A stretch of 64,000 bases of DNA from NCBI GenBank assembly GCA_021773355.1, contig JAJFKE010000023.1, forward strand, positions 496,001 to 560,000. Reading direction: 5' to 3'. This DNA comes from Gammaproteobacteria bacterium. Its GTDB lineage: Bacteria; Pseudomonadota; Gammaproteobacteria; Pseudomonadales; Pseudohongiellaceae. This document shows positions 54,283 to 62,984 of this stretch, piece after piece. The notes beneath the pieces were generated by a model that did no database searches, was not told the DNA's origin, and worked only from the letters and a program-made list of their open reading frames with translations. Each line of letters starts with the position of its first letter. Position 1 is the stretch's first letter. The position numbers were made by a program, and so were the translations under genes.

Positions 54283-55014
54283 CTATTCTTGTTTTTTGAC
54301 CCGCGACATCAAACCTAGCGGCCTGCCCTCAGGATCTATTAGAAAAGCCATCCACTCTTCCGTCCCGTCTTCGTGGGTGTGAATGAGATGAGGCTGATTA
54401 CTAATCTCTACCCCAGCTTTTTCTAGTGCATCACAGCTTTGTTTTATGTCCGTGACATTGAAATAGAGAATCGATTCCTCGCTGTTTATTTTTTTAGTCT
54501 CACTGAGAAACAAACGGGTTCCTGCTATATCAAAAAATGCCAGATCACCAAAACTGTATAAGTGTGGAATGCCAAGTTTTTCCTGGTAAAACTCAATAGA
54601 TTCGACCAGGGATTTAACCGTTCGTGAAACTTGTCCTAAGCCTGCGGTGCCTATTACTGATACCCGTTCTCCGCTCATTACACTGTCCTCTGTTGAAAAA
54701 CCATGAAATTTTCCATCCTGGATAGCCGCCTCGCTCCGCGCCAGGGCACTGGCCTTGGGAGTGCTGAACCAGGACTTTAAAGCTGCCTTATTTTTCAGAC
54801 CCAATTTCCCCAGGGCATTTGCAATATGGAATTTAACTCCATCACTGCTTATTCCCAGGCCTGCTGCTATCGCTCGATTTGTGGCTCCATGTTGCGCGGC
54901 ATGCACGACGCGCCACTCAGTAGGCGTAAGTACATCATCATAAGCTGGCCTTCCCCTACCTCGGTGGACGATCTTCTCGTTGCTCGTTGATTTACGCCGT
55001 GGCTTTCCAGACAT
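54283..55014 (-). CDS. LuxR-type helix-turn-helix fused to a VOC (glyoxalase-fold) domain
   Basis: A 243-residue fusion. Residues 22-85 are a GerE/LuxR DNA-binding domain (LTPTEWRVVHAAQHGATNR, GISSDGVKFHIANALGKLGL), and 120-240 form a VOC domain (VSRTVKSLVESIEFYQEKLG, EWMAFLIDPEGRPLGLM). The N-terminus is basic (GKPRRKST). A VOC output attached to a LuxR domain suggests ligand sensing by a glyoxalase-fold module. It is convergent with the M20 gene and divergent from the YciI gene. Confidence 0.88.
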   Translation of the reverse strand: MSGKPRRKSTSNEKIVHRGRGRPAYDDVLTPTEWRVVHAAQHGATNRAIAAGLGISSDGVKFHIANALGKLGLKNKAALKSWFSTPKASALARSEAAIQDGKFHGFSTEDSVMSGERVSVIGTAGLGQVSRTVKSLVESIEFYQEKLGIPHLYSFGDLAFFDIAGTRLFLSETKKINSEESILYFNVTDIKQSCDALEKAGVEISNQPHLIHTHEDGTEEWMAFLIDPEGRPLGLMSRVKKQE

Positions 55015-55170
55015 ACTGCCATGCTAGCAGTGAAGTCAGGGAATTTCCCTACCCTTTTCTATAATATTCCATGTTCGAAGTTATAACTCGGGATTGCCTG
55101 AATGCGGTCAGACTTGTCCTGACACACTGCTGTAATGGATAATCAATGCAGCAAACAAAAGGACAAGCCC

Positions 55171-55461
55171 ATGCAATTTATGATAACTGCCTATGACGGA
55201 AAAGATGAGGATGCACTGCAGCGGCGCATGTCCGTGCGCGAAGCCCATATTGATGAAGCAAAGAAGCTGAAGGAAGCCGGAAACCTGATCGCCGGAGGGG
55301 CTATTTTGAATGAGGCAGAGCAGATGATCGGATCTACCATGTACGTGGAATTCGATTCGCGTGACGCACTCGACCAGTGGCTAATAAATGACCCCTATGT
55401 CACCGGCAGGGTATGGCAGGACATCACAGTCCTGCCGATACGACTCGCAATCAAGTCCTGA
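55171..55461 (+). CDS. YciI-family protein
   Basis: A 96-residue protein of the YciI (YCII) family: MQFMITAYDGKDEDALQRRM, EAGNLIAGGAILNE and FDSRDALDQWLINDPYVTGRVWQ. ATG 55171 has AGGA eight bases upstream; an earlier ATG at 55135 lacks a site. Members have a dimeric ferredoxin-like fold with a putative His-Asp active site; here the usual His before Asp is not obvious. It is divergent from the LuxR-VOC gene, so the regulator may control it (inference). Confidence 0.88.
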   Translation: MQFMITAYDGKDEDALQRRMSVREAHIDEAKKLKEAGNLIAGGAILNEAEQMIGSTMYVEFDSRDALDQWLINDPYVTGRVWQDITVLPIRLAIKS

Positions 55462-55463
55462 AC

Positions 55464-56774
55464 TTACTCGCCGGGTCGTAGATGCTCCAACTTCAGTCCG
55501 ATCGCACCGCCGGGACCAAAACCTTTCCAATAGGTATGGTCATCACCTTGCTGGCCATTACGTACCGAATAAACCGCATCGGCACCGTCGGGAACGACTT
55601 CCAGATAAGAGGTTCTGCCCTCTAGTTGTTTCAGATAATGATCGAAATAGGCCGTGGCAAAATGATCCATGATGTTGTTCATGCGCACATTATCCCAAAC
55701 TGGATCGCTGTAGTGACCAGCTCCTGTGCCGTCTTCACTGTTAAGAATTTCTACTGGCACAGGATAGGGCGCGCCCGCGTTATGCCCTGCATTTTTGTAA
55801 GTTAACAAATAGCGATCACTGTTTACTGCGTTCTCATAAATCGCTCTCGTTCCATTCTCATAGCCGGCAACGGTGTCGGCATCACCGGCGAGATAAAAAG
55901 TTGGGACATTGATCCCAGCCAAGTCTTCGGGTCGCCAGAATCCGGAATTCATTCCCCAGGGTGCAACAGCGAACCCAGCTTTAATTCGCGAGTCCAGATT
56001 GGGCCTATAATCTGGATTTCCCGTAGCATGTTGTGCAAGAAGTTCATTTGGAGGAGCCAATAATTCGGTCACAACTTCATCGCTGTAACCACCGCCCAGA
56101 TTATTAACAAGACCGTAGCCACCCATAGAATAACCGACAACACCCGTAGTGTTCGCATCCAGCAAGCCGACCAGAAAACTGTCGGAATCTTCGGAAAGAT
56201 TGGCAAGAGTATTCAATACAAAGCGTTGATCGAGGGGGCGGTTGTAAAGTGTGCTTTGAAAAGCTTGCTGGTCGTCATAAGTGCTGTCGGTATGGTCTAT
56301 CGAAGCCACCACATAGCCCTTGCTCGCAAGATTTTCACCGAGGTGACTCATAAGGTAGCGGTTGCCCGGATAACCATGAGAAATAATAACCAGAGGATAG
56401 CGAGCATCCGCACTATTTGGGTCGGCATCGCGCACTGCCTTGCCGTGCAGAGTTGCTGTAATGGCTGGGTTACGGGTTATTGCCTGGTACTCGCCACCGG
56501 GGGATTGATTCGACGCTAGTGCAGCTGGATACCATACTTCAACGGTTAGGCTTCTATCATAGATAGCACTCTCACCTCCTCGATCAGTATTAATAATATC
56601 TATTCGATCTGGGTCAACGAATTGTAAAGTCCTTACACCGATATCGTAATCACCAAATTTGGTCAGTTCGGGCGCATCGGGCCGCACAATATCAATACGG
56701 TTTTCCTGTGCTATCAAGTTTGTAACCATGCCCAAAAACAACACTACCAAGCCGAAGAATCTCATACCTTGCAT
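55464..56774 (-). CDS. Secreted alpha/beta hydrolase
   Basis: A 436-residue enzyme with a signal peptide ending NLIAQE. The catalytic triad can be placed: Ser in VGYSMGGYGLV, Asp in YLAGDADTVAGY and His in YKNAGHNAGA. SHGYPGNRYLMSHLGENLAS is the oxyanion region. The wide cap and N-terminal GDYDIGVRTLQFVDPDR resemble platelet-activating-factor acetylhydrolase/dienelactone-type esterases. Substrate unknown. I chose ATG 56774, with GAG seven bases upstream; ATG 56765 is also possible. It is convergent with YciI, 2 bp apart. Confidence 0.88.
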   Translation of the reverse strand: MQGMRFFGLVVLFLGMVTNLIAQENRIDIVRPDAPELTKFGDYDIGVRTLQFVDPDRIDIINTDRGGESAIYDRSLTVEVWYPAALASNQSPGGEYQAITRNPAITATLHGKAVRDADPNSADARYPLVIISHGYPGNRYLMSHLGENLASKGYVVASIDHTDSTYDDQQAFQSTLYNRPLDQRFVLNTLANLSEDSDSFLVGLLDANTTGVVGYSMGGYGLVNNLGGGYSDEVVTELLAPPNELLAQHATGNPDYRPNLDSRIKAGFAVAPWGMNSGFWRPEDLAGINVPTFYLAGDADTVAGYENGTRAIYENAVNSDRYLLTYKNAGHNAGAPYPVPVEILNSEDGTGAGHYSDPVWDNVRMNNIMDHFATAYFDHYLKQLEGRTSYLEVVPDGADAVYSVRNGQQGDDHTYWKGFGPGGAIGLKLEHLRPGE

Positions 56775-56915
56775 CCTGTTACTCAGAGTCAATCAATGAC
56801 TTCATTATAAATCGATTGGTGAAAAACGACAGGCTTCGATAGTCAAAGCTAAAACGAATACCCATCCACCCGCCGCGTGCTGGAGGCTACGCAGTGGGTG
56901 AATAGATTACGGGAA

Positions 56916-59900
56916 CTAGTACCGATATGCCAGTGCTCGTTCCTCGGCCGTGTCAGTATGACCAAGGAAGTCATGCAGAATCAGATACAAGCTGGGCACC
57001 AGAAAGAGGGTAATAATGGTAGCAAACAGAACACCCCAGGCTAGTGAAATGGCCATGGGGACAATGAAGAAGGTAGCCGGATTGGCGGTAATCATTAAAG
57101 GCACCAAGCCTATAAAGGTAGTCAGAGAGGTCAGGAAAATAGGACGGAAACGCATCATTCCTGCTGTTGAAACCGCCTCCACCATGCCCATACCCTCGTT
57201 ACGCAGGCGATTGATTGAAACCACCAATACCAGACTCGCATTCACCACCACACCGCTGAGGGCGATTATGCCCAGCAACGAAAAGAACACCAGATCCGCT
57301 CCCATAATGAAGTGACCAAAGATAGCGCCTATGGCGCCAAAGGGAATGACACTCATTATAATCAATGGCTGGGTATAAGACTTAAGCGGTATTGCCAGTA
57401 GTGCAAAAATGACCATCATCGCCAACGGGAAGGTCGAGAACAGATCAGACAGCGATCGCAATTGCTGCTCACCTTCTCCTCCCACAACTAGCTCAACATC
57501 CAGGTCCCTTGCCCATCGTGCTTGAAACTTGGAAATTACTTCACGTCGAATCTCATCGGGCTTCACTACGGTTCGGTCGATATCACCACGGACGGTAATG
57601 ACACGACGACCATCCTGTCGATTAATACTGGAGTAGCTGCTGCCCAGCGAAAAATCGGCAATGCTTAAAAACGGTACCTCGGCACCGCTTGGCGTTCTAA
57701 TTAACAAGTCTTCCAGATTGCCTAAAGACTGTCTTTCATTTTCGGGGTAGCGAACCATGACCCGAATATCATCGGAGCCTCGCTGAATACGCTGCGATTC
57801 AGCACCATAGAAAGCCTGCCTAACCTGCGTAGCGATGTCATTCAGGGTCAGGCCCAGAGTCTTACCCTGCTCCAGAATCTGAATCTGCACTTCCTGCTTA
57901 CCGGCACGAAATGAATCTGATATATCGAATACACCAGGATAACGGGCCAGTTCAGCGCGTAGTTCGGTGGCAGCAATCTTCAGGTTTTCTTCATTGCGAC
58001 CTTCCAATCGGTAATTGATTGCATCACCCGCAGAGAAGGCATCGGAAACAAATGTTAATTCCAAAGCATCAGGAATCGTCCCGACTTTTTCACGCCATCG
58101 ATCACGAACATCGGCAGAGCTAATCTGTCCGCGTTCGAAGAATGGAGTAAGGTACAACACAACTTCCGCTACTTCACTGCTGCCGGCATTGCCGCGCCCA
58201 GGACTTGCTGGGCCCCCGCGTGGCGCACGTCCACCGATGATGGTAAGAATACTGGATACCACTCGCTCCGTGGATTCAGGGGCTGCACCACTGGCTTTCA
58301 GTCCTAGCAATTCCTCTTCCAATTCGGCAGACAGTTCTAGCGCCTTGTCTTCGAGAATTGAAATAGCATCTTCAGTAATATAGCCCGGCACACCCACAGG
58401 CATGACAACAGTTCCCCAAACCACATCACCTTCAACAGAAGGCATAAATTGAAATATCACGCGACCCGACATTAGCAGAGCAAAGGTCACAATTATTACA
58501 CCTGTAGCGGTGGCCCAGGCAGCGTAACGATACTTCAACACTTTCTTCAACGCTCGTTGGTAACCGTGCTCGGAAAAATACTCCATGCCATGTGCAATTC
58601 GACCCTGAAAATTTTGCCAGGCCATTACAATTCTAGTGCCCTCGAACAGATAGCCTTCGGTTTTACGATGGGCAATATGTCCCGGCAAAATTAATTGAGA
58701 TTCAACTAAACTGGCCACCAAACAGAAGACAACTACGGCTCCGATAGCATTGAAGAAGGCGCCCATCTGTCCGTCCAATAGCAAAATCGGCAAGAAGGCA
58801 GCGATGGTAGTTAACACGCCGAATATGACCGGCACTGAGACTTCCATAGTGCCTTCTATAGCAGCATCTTCCTTCGACAGGCCCTTCCTCTCATAGGAAT
58901 GTATTCGTTCACCCACTACGATTGCATCATCAACGATGATACCGAGCACCAAAATGAAGCCCATGACTGTCAGCGAACTAATGGTAAGCCCGACGCTTGG
59001 GAAAAGCGCAAGCGCTCCAGCAATAGCGATTGGTATGCCTGCCGCAACCCAGATTGCCAATTTGAAACGTAAGAACATTGCTAAAATAATCAGTACAAGT
59101 AATAAGCCTGTATAGGCATTCTTGGCAACCGTGCCGATTCTGTCCTGAGTAGCAACGGCAGAGTCGGTAATGACACTCAAGGTCATGCCTTCAGGCAATT
59201 TAAATTCTGCAGACTCCATCCACTCACGTATTAGTCTTGCAGAACTAACGATGTCTTCATCACCAACGCGAAGCACGTCTATGACGGCGGCATTGACACC
59301 ATTCAATCGGGCATCCAGATAGCCTTCCTCAAAACCGTCGTTAACTGTTGCGATCTGGCCGAGGCGCAATTGTGTTCCATCCGGATAGGACTGTACGACA
59401 ATATTTTCGTATTCATCGCCGCTGTAAACTTGACCCTTGGTTCTCAACAGTATTTCACCGGACGCGGTTCTGATTGTTCCGCCGGGCAAATCCAATGAGG
59501 CGCGGTCTATTGCGCGAGAAATTTGATCCAGAGTCAGTCCATACTGACGCAGGGTAAATTCTGATACCTCGATAGATATTTCGAAGGGGCGAATGTATTC
59601 GATATTAACTGATGAGATTCCATCAAGATCCAGCATTTCATTGCGTATTCTTTCGGCAACGCCTTTGATATTGCTATCATCCGTATTCGATGCCAGCGCC
59701 ATAGTCATGACGTTTCCGCTGGCACTGAAGGCGCGCACAATTGGCTTCTCTGTTTCAGCCGGGAAAGTTGTAACGGCATCAACCTTACCCTTTACGTCAT
59801 TCAGTACACGGTTCAAATCTGCTCCACTGGTCAACTCCAGCGTTGCATCGCAACCTCCCTCACGGGCCGTGCTGGTAAGCCGTTCTATATCTTCCGCACC

Positions 59901-60119
59901 TTCCAGAGCTTCCTCGATGCGCAGACAAACCGCCGATTCGGATTCCGCGGGCGTGGCGCCCAAATAGGCGACGTTTACCTGAATCAAACCGAAATCTATA
60001 TCGGGAAACTCTTCCTGATTTAGATTGAAATAGGAAATGATGCCGCCAGCGAGGAAGATCATCATCATCAAGTTGGTTGCGACTGGATTCTTAATAAACC
60101 AGGTAATTGGAGTTCTCAA
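56916..60119 (-). CDS. RND efflux transporter permease (AcrB/MdtB-like)
   Basis: A 1067-residue inner-membrane pump. Helix 1 (about 13-31) is followed by the first porter domain, helices 2-6 (about 335-490), second porter domain and helices 8-12 (about 900-1040). LGIIVDDAIVVGERIHSYE holds the helix-4 Asp pair. A Gly/Pro/Arg-rich loop (GGRAPRGGPASPGRG, about 640) is unusual for the family. It is encoded after its adaptor gene, but with a 219-bp gap that contains MITE-like copy 2. No outer-membrane channel gene is present. Confidence 0.93.
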   Translation of the reverse strand: MRTPITWFIKNPVATNLMMMIFLAGGIISYFNLNQEEFPDIDFGLIQVNVAYLGATPAESESAVCLRIEEALEGAEDIERLTSTAREGGCDATLELTSGADLNRVLNDVKGKVDAVTTFPAETEKPIVRAFSASGNVMTMALASNTDDSNIKGVAERIRNEMLDLDGISSVNIEYIRPFEISIEVSEFTLRQYGLTLDQISRAIDRASLDLPGGTIRTASGEILLRTKGQVYSGDEYENIVVQSYPDGTQLRLGQIATVNDGFEEGYLDARLNGVNAAVIDVLRVGDEDIVSSARLIREWMESAEFKLPEGMTLSVITDSAVATQDRIGTVAKNAYTGLLLVLIILAMFLRFKLAIWVAAGIPIAIAGALALFPSVGLTISSLTVMGFILVLGIIVDDAIVVGERIHSYERKGLSKEDAAIEGTMEVSVPVIFGVLTTIAAFLPILLLDGQMGAFFNAIGAVVVFCLVASLVESQLILPGHIAHRKTEGYLFEGTRIVMAWQNFQGRIAHGMEYFSEHGYQRALKKVLKYRYAAWATATGVIIVTFALLMSGRVIFQFMPSVEGDVVWGTVVMPVGVPGYITEDAISILEDKALELSAELEEELLGLKASGAAPESTERVVSSILTIIGGRAPRGGPASPGRGNAGSSEVAEVVLYLTPFFERGQISSADVRDRWREKVGTIPDALELTFVSDAFSAGDAINYRLEGRNEENLKIAATELRAELARYPGVFDISDSFRAGKQEVQIQILEQGKTLGLTLNDIATQVRQAFYGAESQRIQRGSDDIRVMVRYPENERQSLGNLEDLLIRTPSGAEVPFLSIADFSLGSSYSSINRQDGRRVITVRGDIDRTVVKPDEIRREVISKFQARWARDLDVELVVGGEGEQQLRSLSDLFSTFPLAMMVIFALLAIPLKSYTQPLIIMSVIPFGAIGAIFGHFIMGADLVFFSLLGIIALSGVVVNASLVLVVSINRLRNEGMGMVEAVSTAGMMRFRPIFLTSLTTFIGLVPLMITANPATFFIVPMAISLAWGVLFATIITLFLVPSLYLILHDFLGHTDTAEERALAYRY

Positions 60120-60163
60120 TTATTGACCTCTGCTTCTACATTCTTGATAGGCTATAGGATACT

Positions 60164-60341
60164 TAGGGAGCCTCTGAACAAATCTATGGCCACTCTGCGG
60201 GAGTCTGGCGCGCGCTGAAGCAAGGCGTCGTACGCAGGTAATGGTTATTCCATTGCCAAGCACGACAACGCCGCAGTACGGCGCCTGCTTAGGCCCCGCC
60301 TGTAGGCCAGAGAGGTCATAGATTTGTTCAGAGGCTCCCTA
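60164..60341. mobile_element. MITE-like element, copy 2 (178 bp)
   Basis: Element with perfect 25-bp terminal inverted repeats (60164-60188 and 60317-60341), extended imperfectly for about nine more bases. The left 110 bases match copy 1 closely; the central part is shorter. It lies in the intergenic region of the RND operon and its right terminus supplies the TAG stop codon of the adaptor gene. It may form a large hairpin in the transcript. No transposase is encoded. Confidence 0.8.
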
Positions 60342-61508
60342 GATTAATTCTTTAACCGGTTGCACAGACATACCATTTACTACTGCCTGGATTGGCGATG
60401 TACAAATGAACTCACCCGGTAACAAGCCGCCGCTAATTAGCACTTGCTCTTCCTCCAAACGAAAAATTTCAACATCGCGGTAGTGCATTTTATTTTCTGC
60501 GTCCACTACCAATACCTGATTGTTATTTCGAATAACAGTTCTTGGTAGAGAAATCAGATCGTCAACGCGCTTGCCTACAATAGTCGCTTTAACATACAGA
60601 CCGATAGGCAGGGGTATCTCTGACTTCATATGAACATTTGTTTGCGTGTGTGTAGTGGGTTGCTTGACTCGAATTATGGTTTGCACCGTGTTGCTGTTGG
60701 CATCGATTGCAGCTTCGGTTCTTACCAACTTGCCGCTCCAACTGTATTCATCGCCTCCATAGAAGCCTTTCAGCGTGACGTTCGGCGCCTGATCGCCCTC
60801 AAGCTCACCGCGCATCCCGAGGGGTACGTCCAGAAAACCTAGCTGCCGAATAGCCAACGGAACCCGCACCTCAACTTCCTCGGCACCATAGAGAACAGCA
60901 ACACTCTGAGCTCGATTTACGTATTGGCCCAATTCCACATCGCGTGACTGAATTATGGCGTCAAAGGGCGCCCGAATATCTGTTCGCCGCAGATCGAGTT
61001 CGGCTTGGCGGTAGCTAGCCTCGGCATCAGCAAGTTTTGCCGCGTTAACATCGGCAGTACGCTTTGCGTCCTGTAATTGCGAATCGCTGGCCAGGCGTTT
61101 TTCAGCAAGCTCCTGGATTCGTTCTAAATCATTGCTGGCATGACTTGCTTCGGCCTGTGCCTGCTGCATAGCAGCTAAACTGCGCGCCTTGGCCGTTTCA
61201 TAATCGCTACTTTCCAAACGCAGCAATGATTCCCCCTGTACAACAAATCCACCGGCTTCCATTGCCGGCGAAATCCATTCGACCGGTCCAGCGACTGGAG
61301 CAGAGATGCTCGCTACCTGGGAAGCCTGAACCTTGCCTTGAGACTCAACATACAATTGCACAGATTCGGTTTGCACCTCGGCCACCCGCACACTCACGGC
61401 AATTATCTCGGGCGCTGCTTCTTCAACGACTGTTGGCGTGCGCAACAAAATTCCTGCGAAAAGAATACAGCCCACCAAAATCCCGATGGGAATCAATACA
61501 CGCTTCAT
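60339..61508 (-). CDS. RND efflux periplasmic adaptor subunit
   Basis: A 389-residue membrane-fusion protein with an N-terminal signal/anchor (about 5-24, LIPIGILVGCILFAGILL). Lipoyl motifs are SISAPVAGPVEWISPAM and IRAPFDAIIQSRDVELGQYV around a short alpha-hairpin, followed by beta-barrel and membrane-proximal domains. Its last codons read ELI followed by TAG, and that TAG is the edge of MITE-like copy 2. It is the first gene of the pump operon, downstream of a GntR regulator on the same strand. Confidence 0.92.
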   Translation of the reverse strand: MKRVLIPIGILVGCILFAGILLRTPTVVEEAAPEIIAVSVRVAEVQTESVQLYVESQGKVQASQVASISAPVAGPVEWISPAMEAGGFVVQGESLLRLESSDYETAKARSLAAMQQAQAEASHASNDLERIQELAEKRLASDSQLQDAKRTADVNAAKLADAEASYRQAELDLRRTDIRAPFDAIIQSRDVELGQYVNRAQSVAVLYGAEEVEVRVPLAIRQLGFLDVPLGMRGELEGDQAPNVTLKGFYGGDEYSWSGKLVRTEAAIDANSNTVQTIIRVKQPTTHTQTNVHMKSEIPLPIGLYVKATIVGKRVDDLISLPRTVIRNNNQVLVVDAENKMHYRDVEIFRLEEEQVLISGGLLPGEFICTSPIQAVVNGMSVQPVKELI

Positions 61509-61596
61509 GCGATCGCTCCTATGATGTCCTTGCTTGCGAAATTACCGTTGTTCATATAATTCTTCAGGCCTGTGTTTATGTTCTATTAATAGTATT

Positions 61597-61611
61597 AGGA
61601 CCATGGGTCCT
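61597..61611. promoter_or_regulatory. Palindrome upstream of the RND operon
   Basis: AGGACCATGGGTCCT, six-base perfect arms about three central bases, 88 bp upstream of the adaptor start codon in the 162-bp gap after the gntR gene. It could be an operator or a weak hairpin. It does not match the gntR operator half-sites exactly. Confidence 0.35.
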
Positions 61612-61670
61612 TATACGTTTTAATTTTTTCTACTATGCAGATTGACTCTATGCGCCATAAAACGACATAG

Positions 61671-62396
61671 CTACATTGCAGTTCTCTTTAAACCTTCACT
61701 CTTGAATCTAATCGCTTCAGCAACTGCGCGGCGAAGATCTTCGAAATGGGTTTGCAGGGCCGCGGCCGCGATCTCACCGTCTCTTGAGTTCAGACTTAAC
61801 CTCAGGGAGTTCAGCAGCTGCTTTAGGGTATTCTTCTTCAACTCCGGTTTGATACCTAATTTCATCATCTGGTCAACAAACTGCGCCTTCAGATCATTGC
61901 TGATCAGTCGCACCACCAGGTTGTCAGCGACACGGGACATATAGTCCAAGAGTTCTCGCCATTTTGGTTGCATGGATTCGAAATCGCTGCACTGTTCTGC
62001 TAACTCTACGACCATTGTCTTAAGTTGGATGAGTTCTTCTTCAGAGGCGGCCTGGATCGCATTCTTTGCCGTAAGTGCCGATAGCACGCCAAATGTCTGC
62101 AGGAACTGATCCACTAAAATCGGGTCTGGCACCTCATCCATCGCCATTAGCGGACCTAGAATTGCGATACTCGCTGAATCCACGCTCTGTACGCGGGCGC
62201 CACCGGGTTGAATCCGAATTAATCCCAGCTGCTCCAACTGCGACAAGGCCTCTCTCACCGCTCCACGACTGGCATCAAAACGGGCAGCGAGGTCTCTTTC
62301 CGATGGAAATCGCTGGCCGCTACGATATTGCCTACGAAGAATTTCATTGCGTAGGCTATCCGCTATTTCATGACTAATGGTGGTAGATGTGGCCAT
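61671..62396 (-). CDS. GntR-family transcriptional regulator (FadR-type C-terminus)
   Basis: A 241-residue regulator. The winged helix spans about 10-75 (ADSLRNEILRRQYRSGQRFPSERDL, RFDASRGAVREALSQLEQLG), followed by an all-helical ligand-binding domain of FCD size. ATG 62396 is preferred, with AGG upstream; a TTG at 62456 would sit inside the operator. It is encoded 162 bp upstream of the RND operon on the same strand and has a doubled palindrome in its own promoter region, suggesting autoregulation and control of the pump. Confidence 0.9.
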   Translation of the reverse strand: MATSTTISHEIADSLRNEILRRQYRSGQRFPSERDLAARFDASRGAVREALSQLEQLGLIRIQPGGARVQSVDSASIAILGPLMAMDEVPDPILVDQFLQTFGVLSALTAKNAIQAASEEELIQLKTMVVELAEQCSDFESMQPKWRELLDYMSRVADNLVVRLISNDLKAQFVDQMMKLGIKPELKKNTLKQLLNSLRLSLNSRDGEIAAAALQTHFEDLRRAVAEAIRFKSEGLKRTAM

Positions 62397-62441
62397 TGAA
62401 CTGCCTGATTCCTGAGCCTGAGGCTCATCGACTACTGCTAT

Positions 62442-62472
62442 ATTTGGTCTGACCAAATTGGTCGGACCAAAT
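62442..62472. promoter_or_regulatory. Double GntR-type operator
   Basis: Two adjacent palindromes, TTTGGTCTGACCAAA (62443-62457) and TTGGTCGGACCAA (62458-62470), with centres 14 bp apart, fit the FadR-subfamily pattern TNGTNNNACNA. They lie about 45-75 bp upstream of the gntR start. A further perfect palindrome, TGAGCCTGAGGCTCA, lies at 62413-62427 in the same leader. Regulator binding is inferred. Confidence 0.7.
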
Positions 62473-62984
62473 ATAGGGCCAAAATCATAATAAGCAAGCC
62501 TGAGGCGGTGAATAACTTGCCTGCAAAGCTAAACCGAGGTGAATTTCTACAAATCCAGCAAGGTACTGAATTAATTGCACTGGATCTTGCTGCAGGGCCA
62601 CTATGACAAAGATGACCAGAGTTCACAAAACCATGGGTACAGCCAATTTTAAACGGACGCGGTTCTACCAGGCATTCTCAACACCTCGCTTGTTCAGCGG
62701 CACCAGCTGAGCAACACAGCAATAAAATCGAGTCAATAAGCGCAGCAAATTCGCTGTCTGCTGCCAATCAATAAGATAACTGTCGAAAGATACTCAAAAC
62801 AGGCCCAGCCTGGGTCCCAGCAGTTGTTCAGCTGTGGCAAATCTGCTTAAATCTTACCCTCTTTCGCCCTATGGACCTTGTTTGTCCCTGAAAATTAATT
62901 TTAATAAAACCTGGCACGGTTATAATTCGGCTAACTCAACAAGAAGTACCTTTTCACGCCTACGCAGATATAAGAAACAACAAT
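62473..62984. other. Non-coding gap between gntR and the cyclase gene
   Basis: A 512-bp gap between divergent genes in which no convincing gene is seen. TATAAT at 62921-62926 may be the -10 element for the cyclase gene, about 59 bp before its start; a clear -35 is missing. Confidence 0.35.

Noticed and set aside
62912..62927. Possible sigma-54 promoter (TGGCACG) before the cyclase gene
   Set aside because: The -12 TTGC is absent; TATAAT lies there instead, suggesting an ordinary -10.
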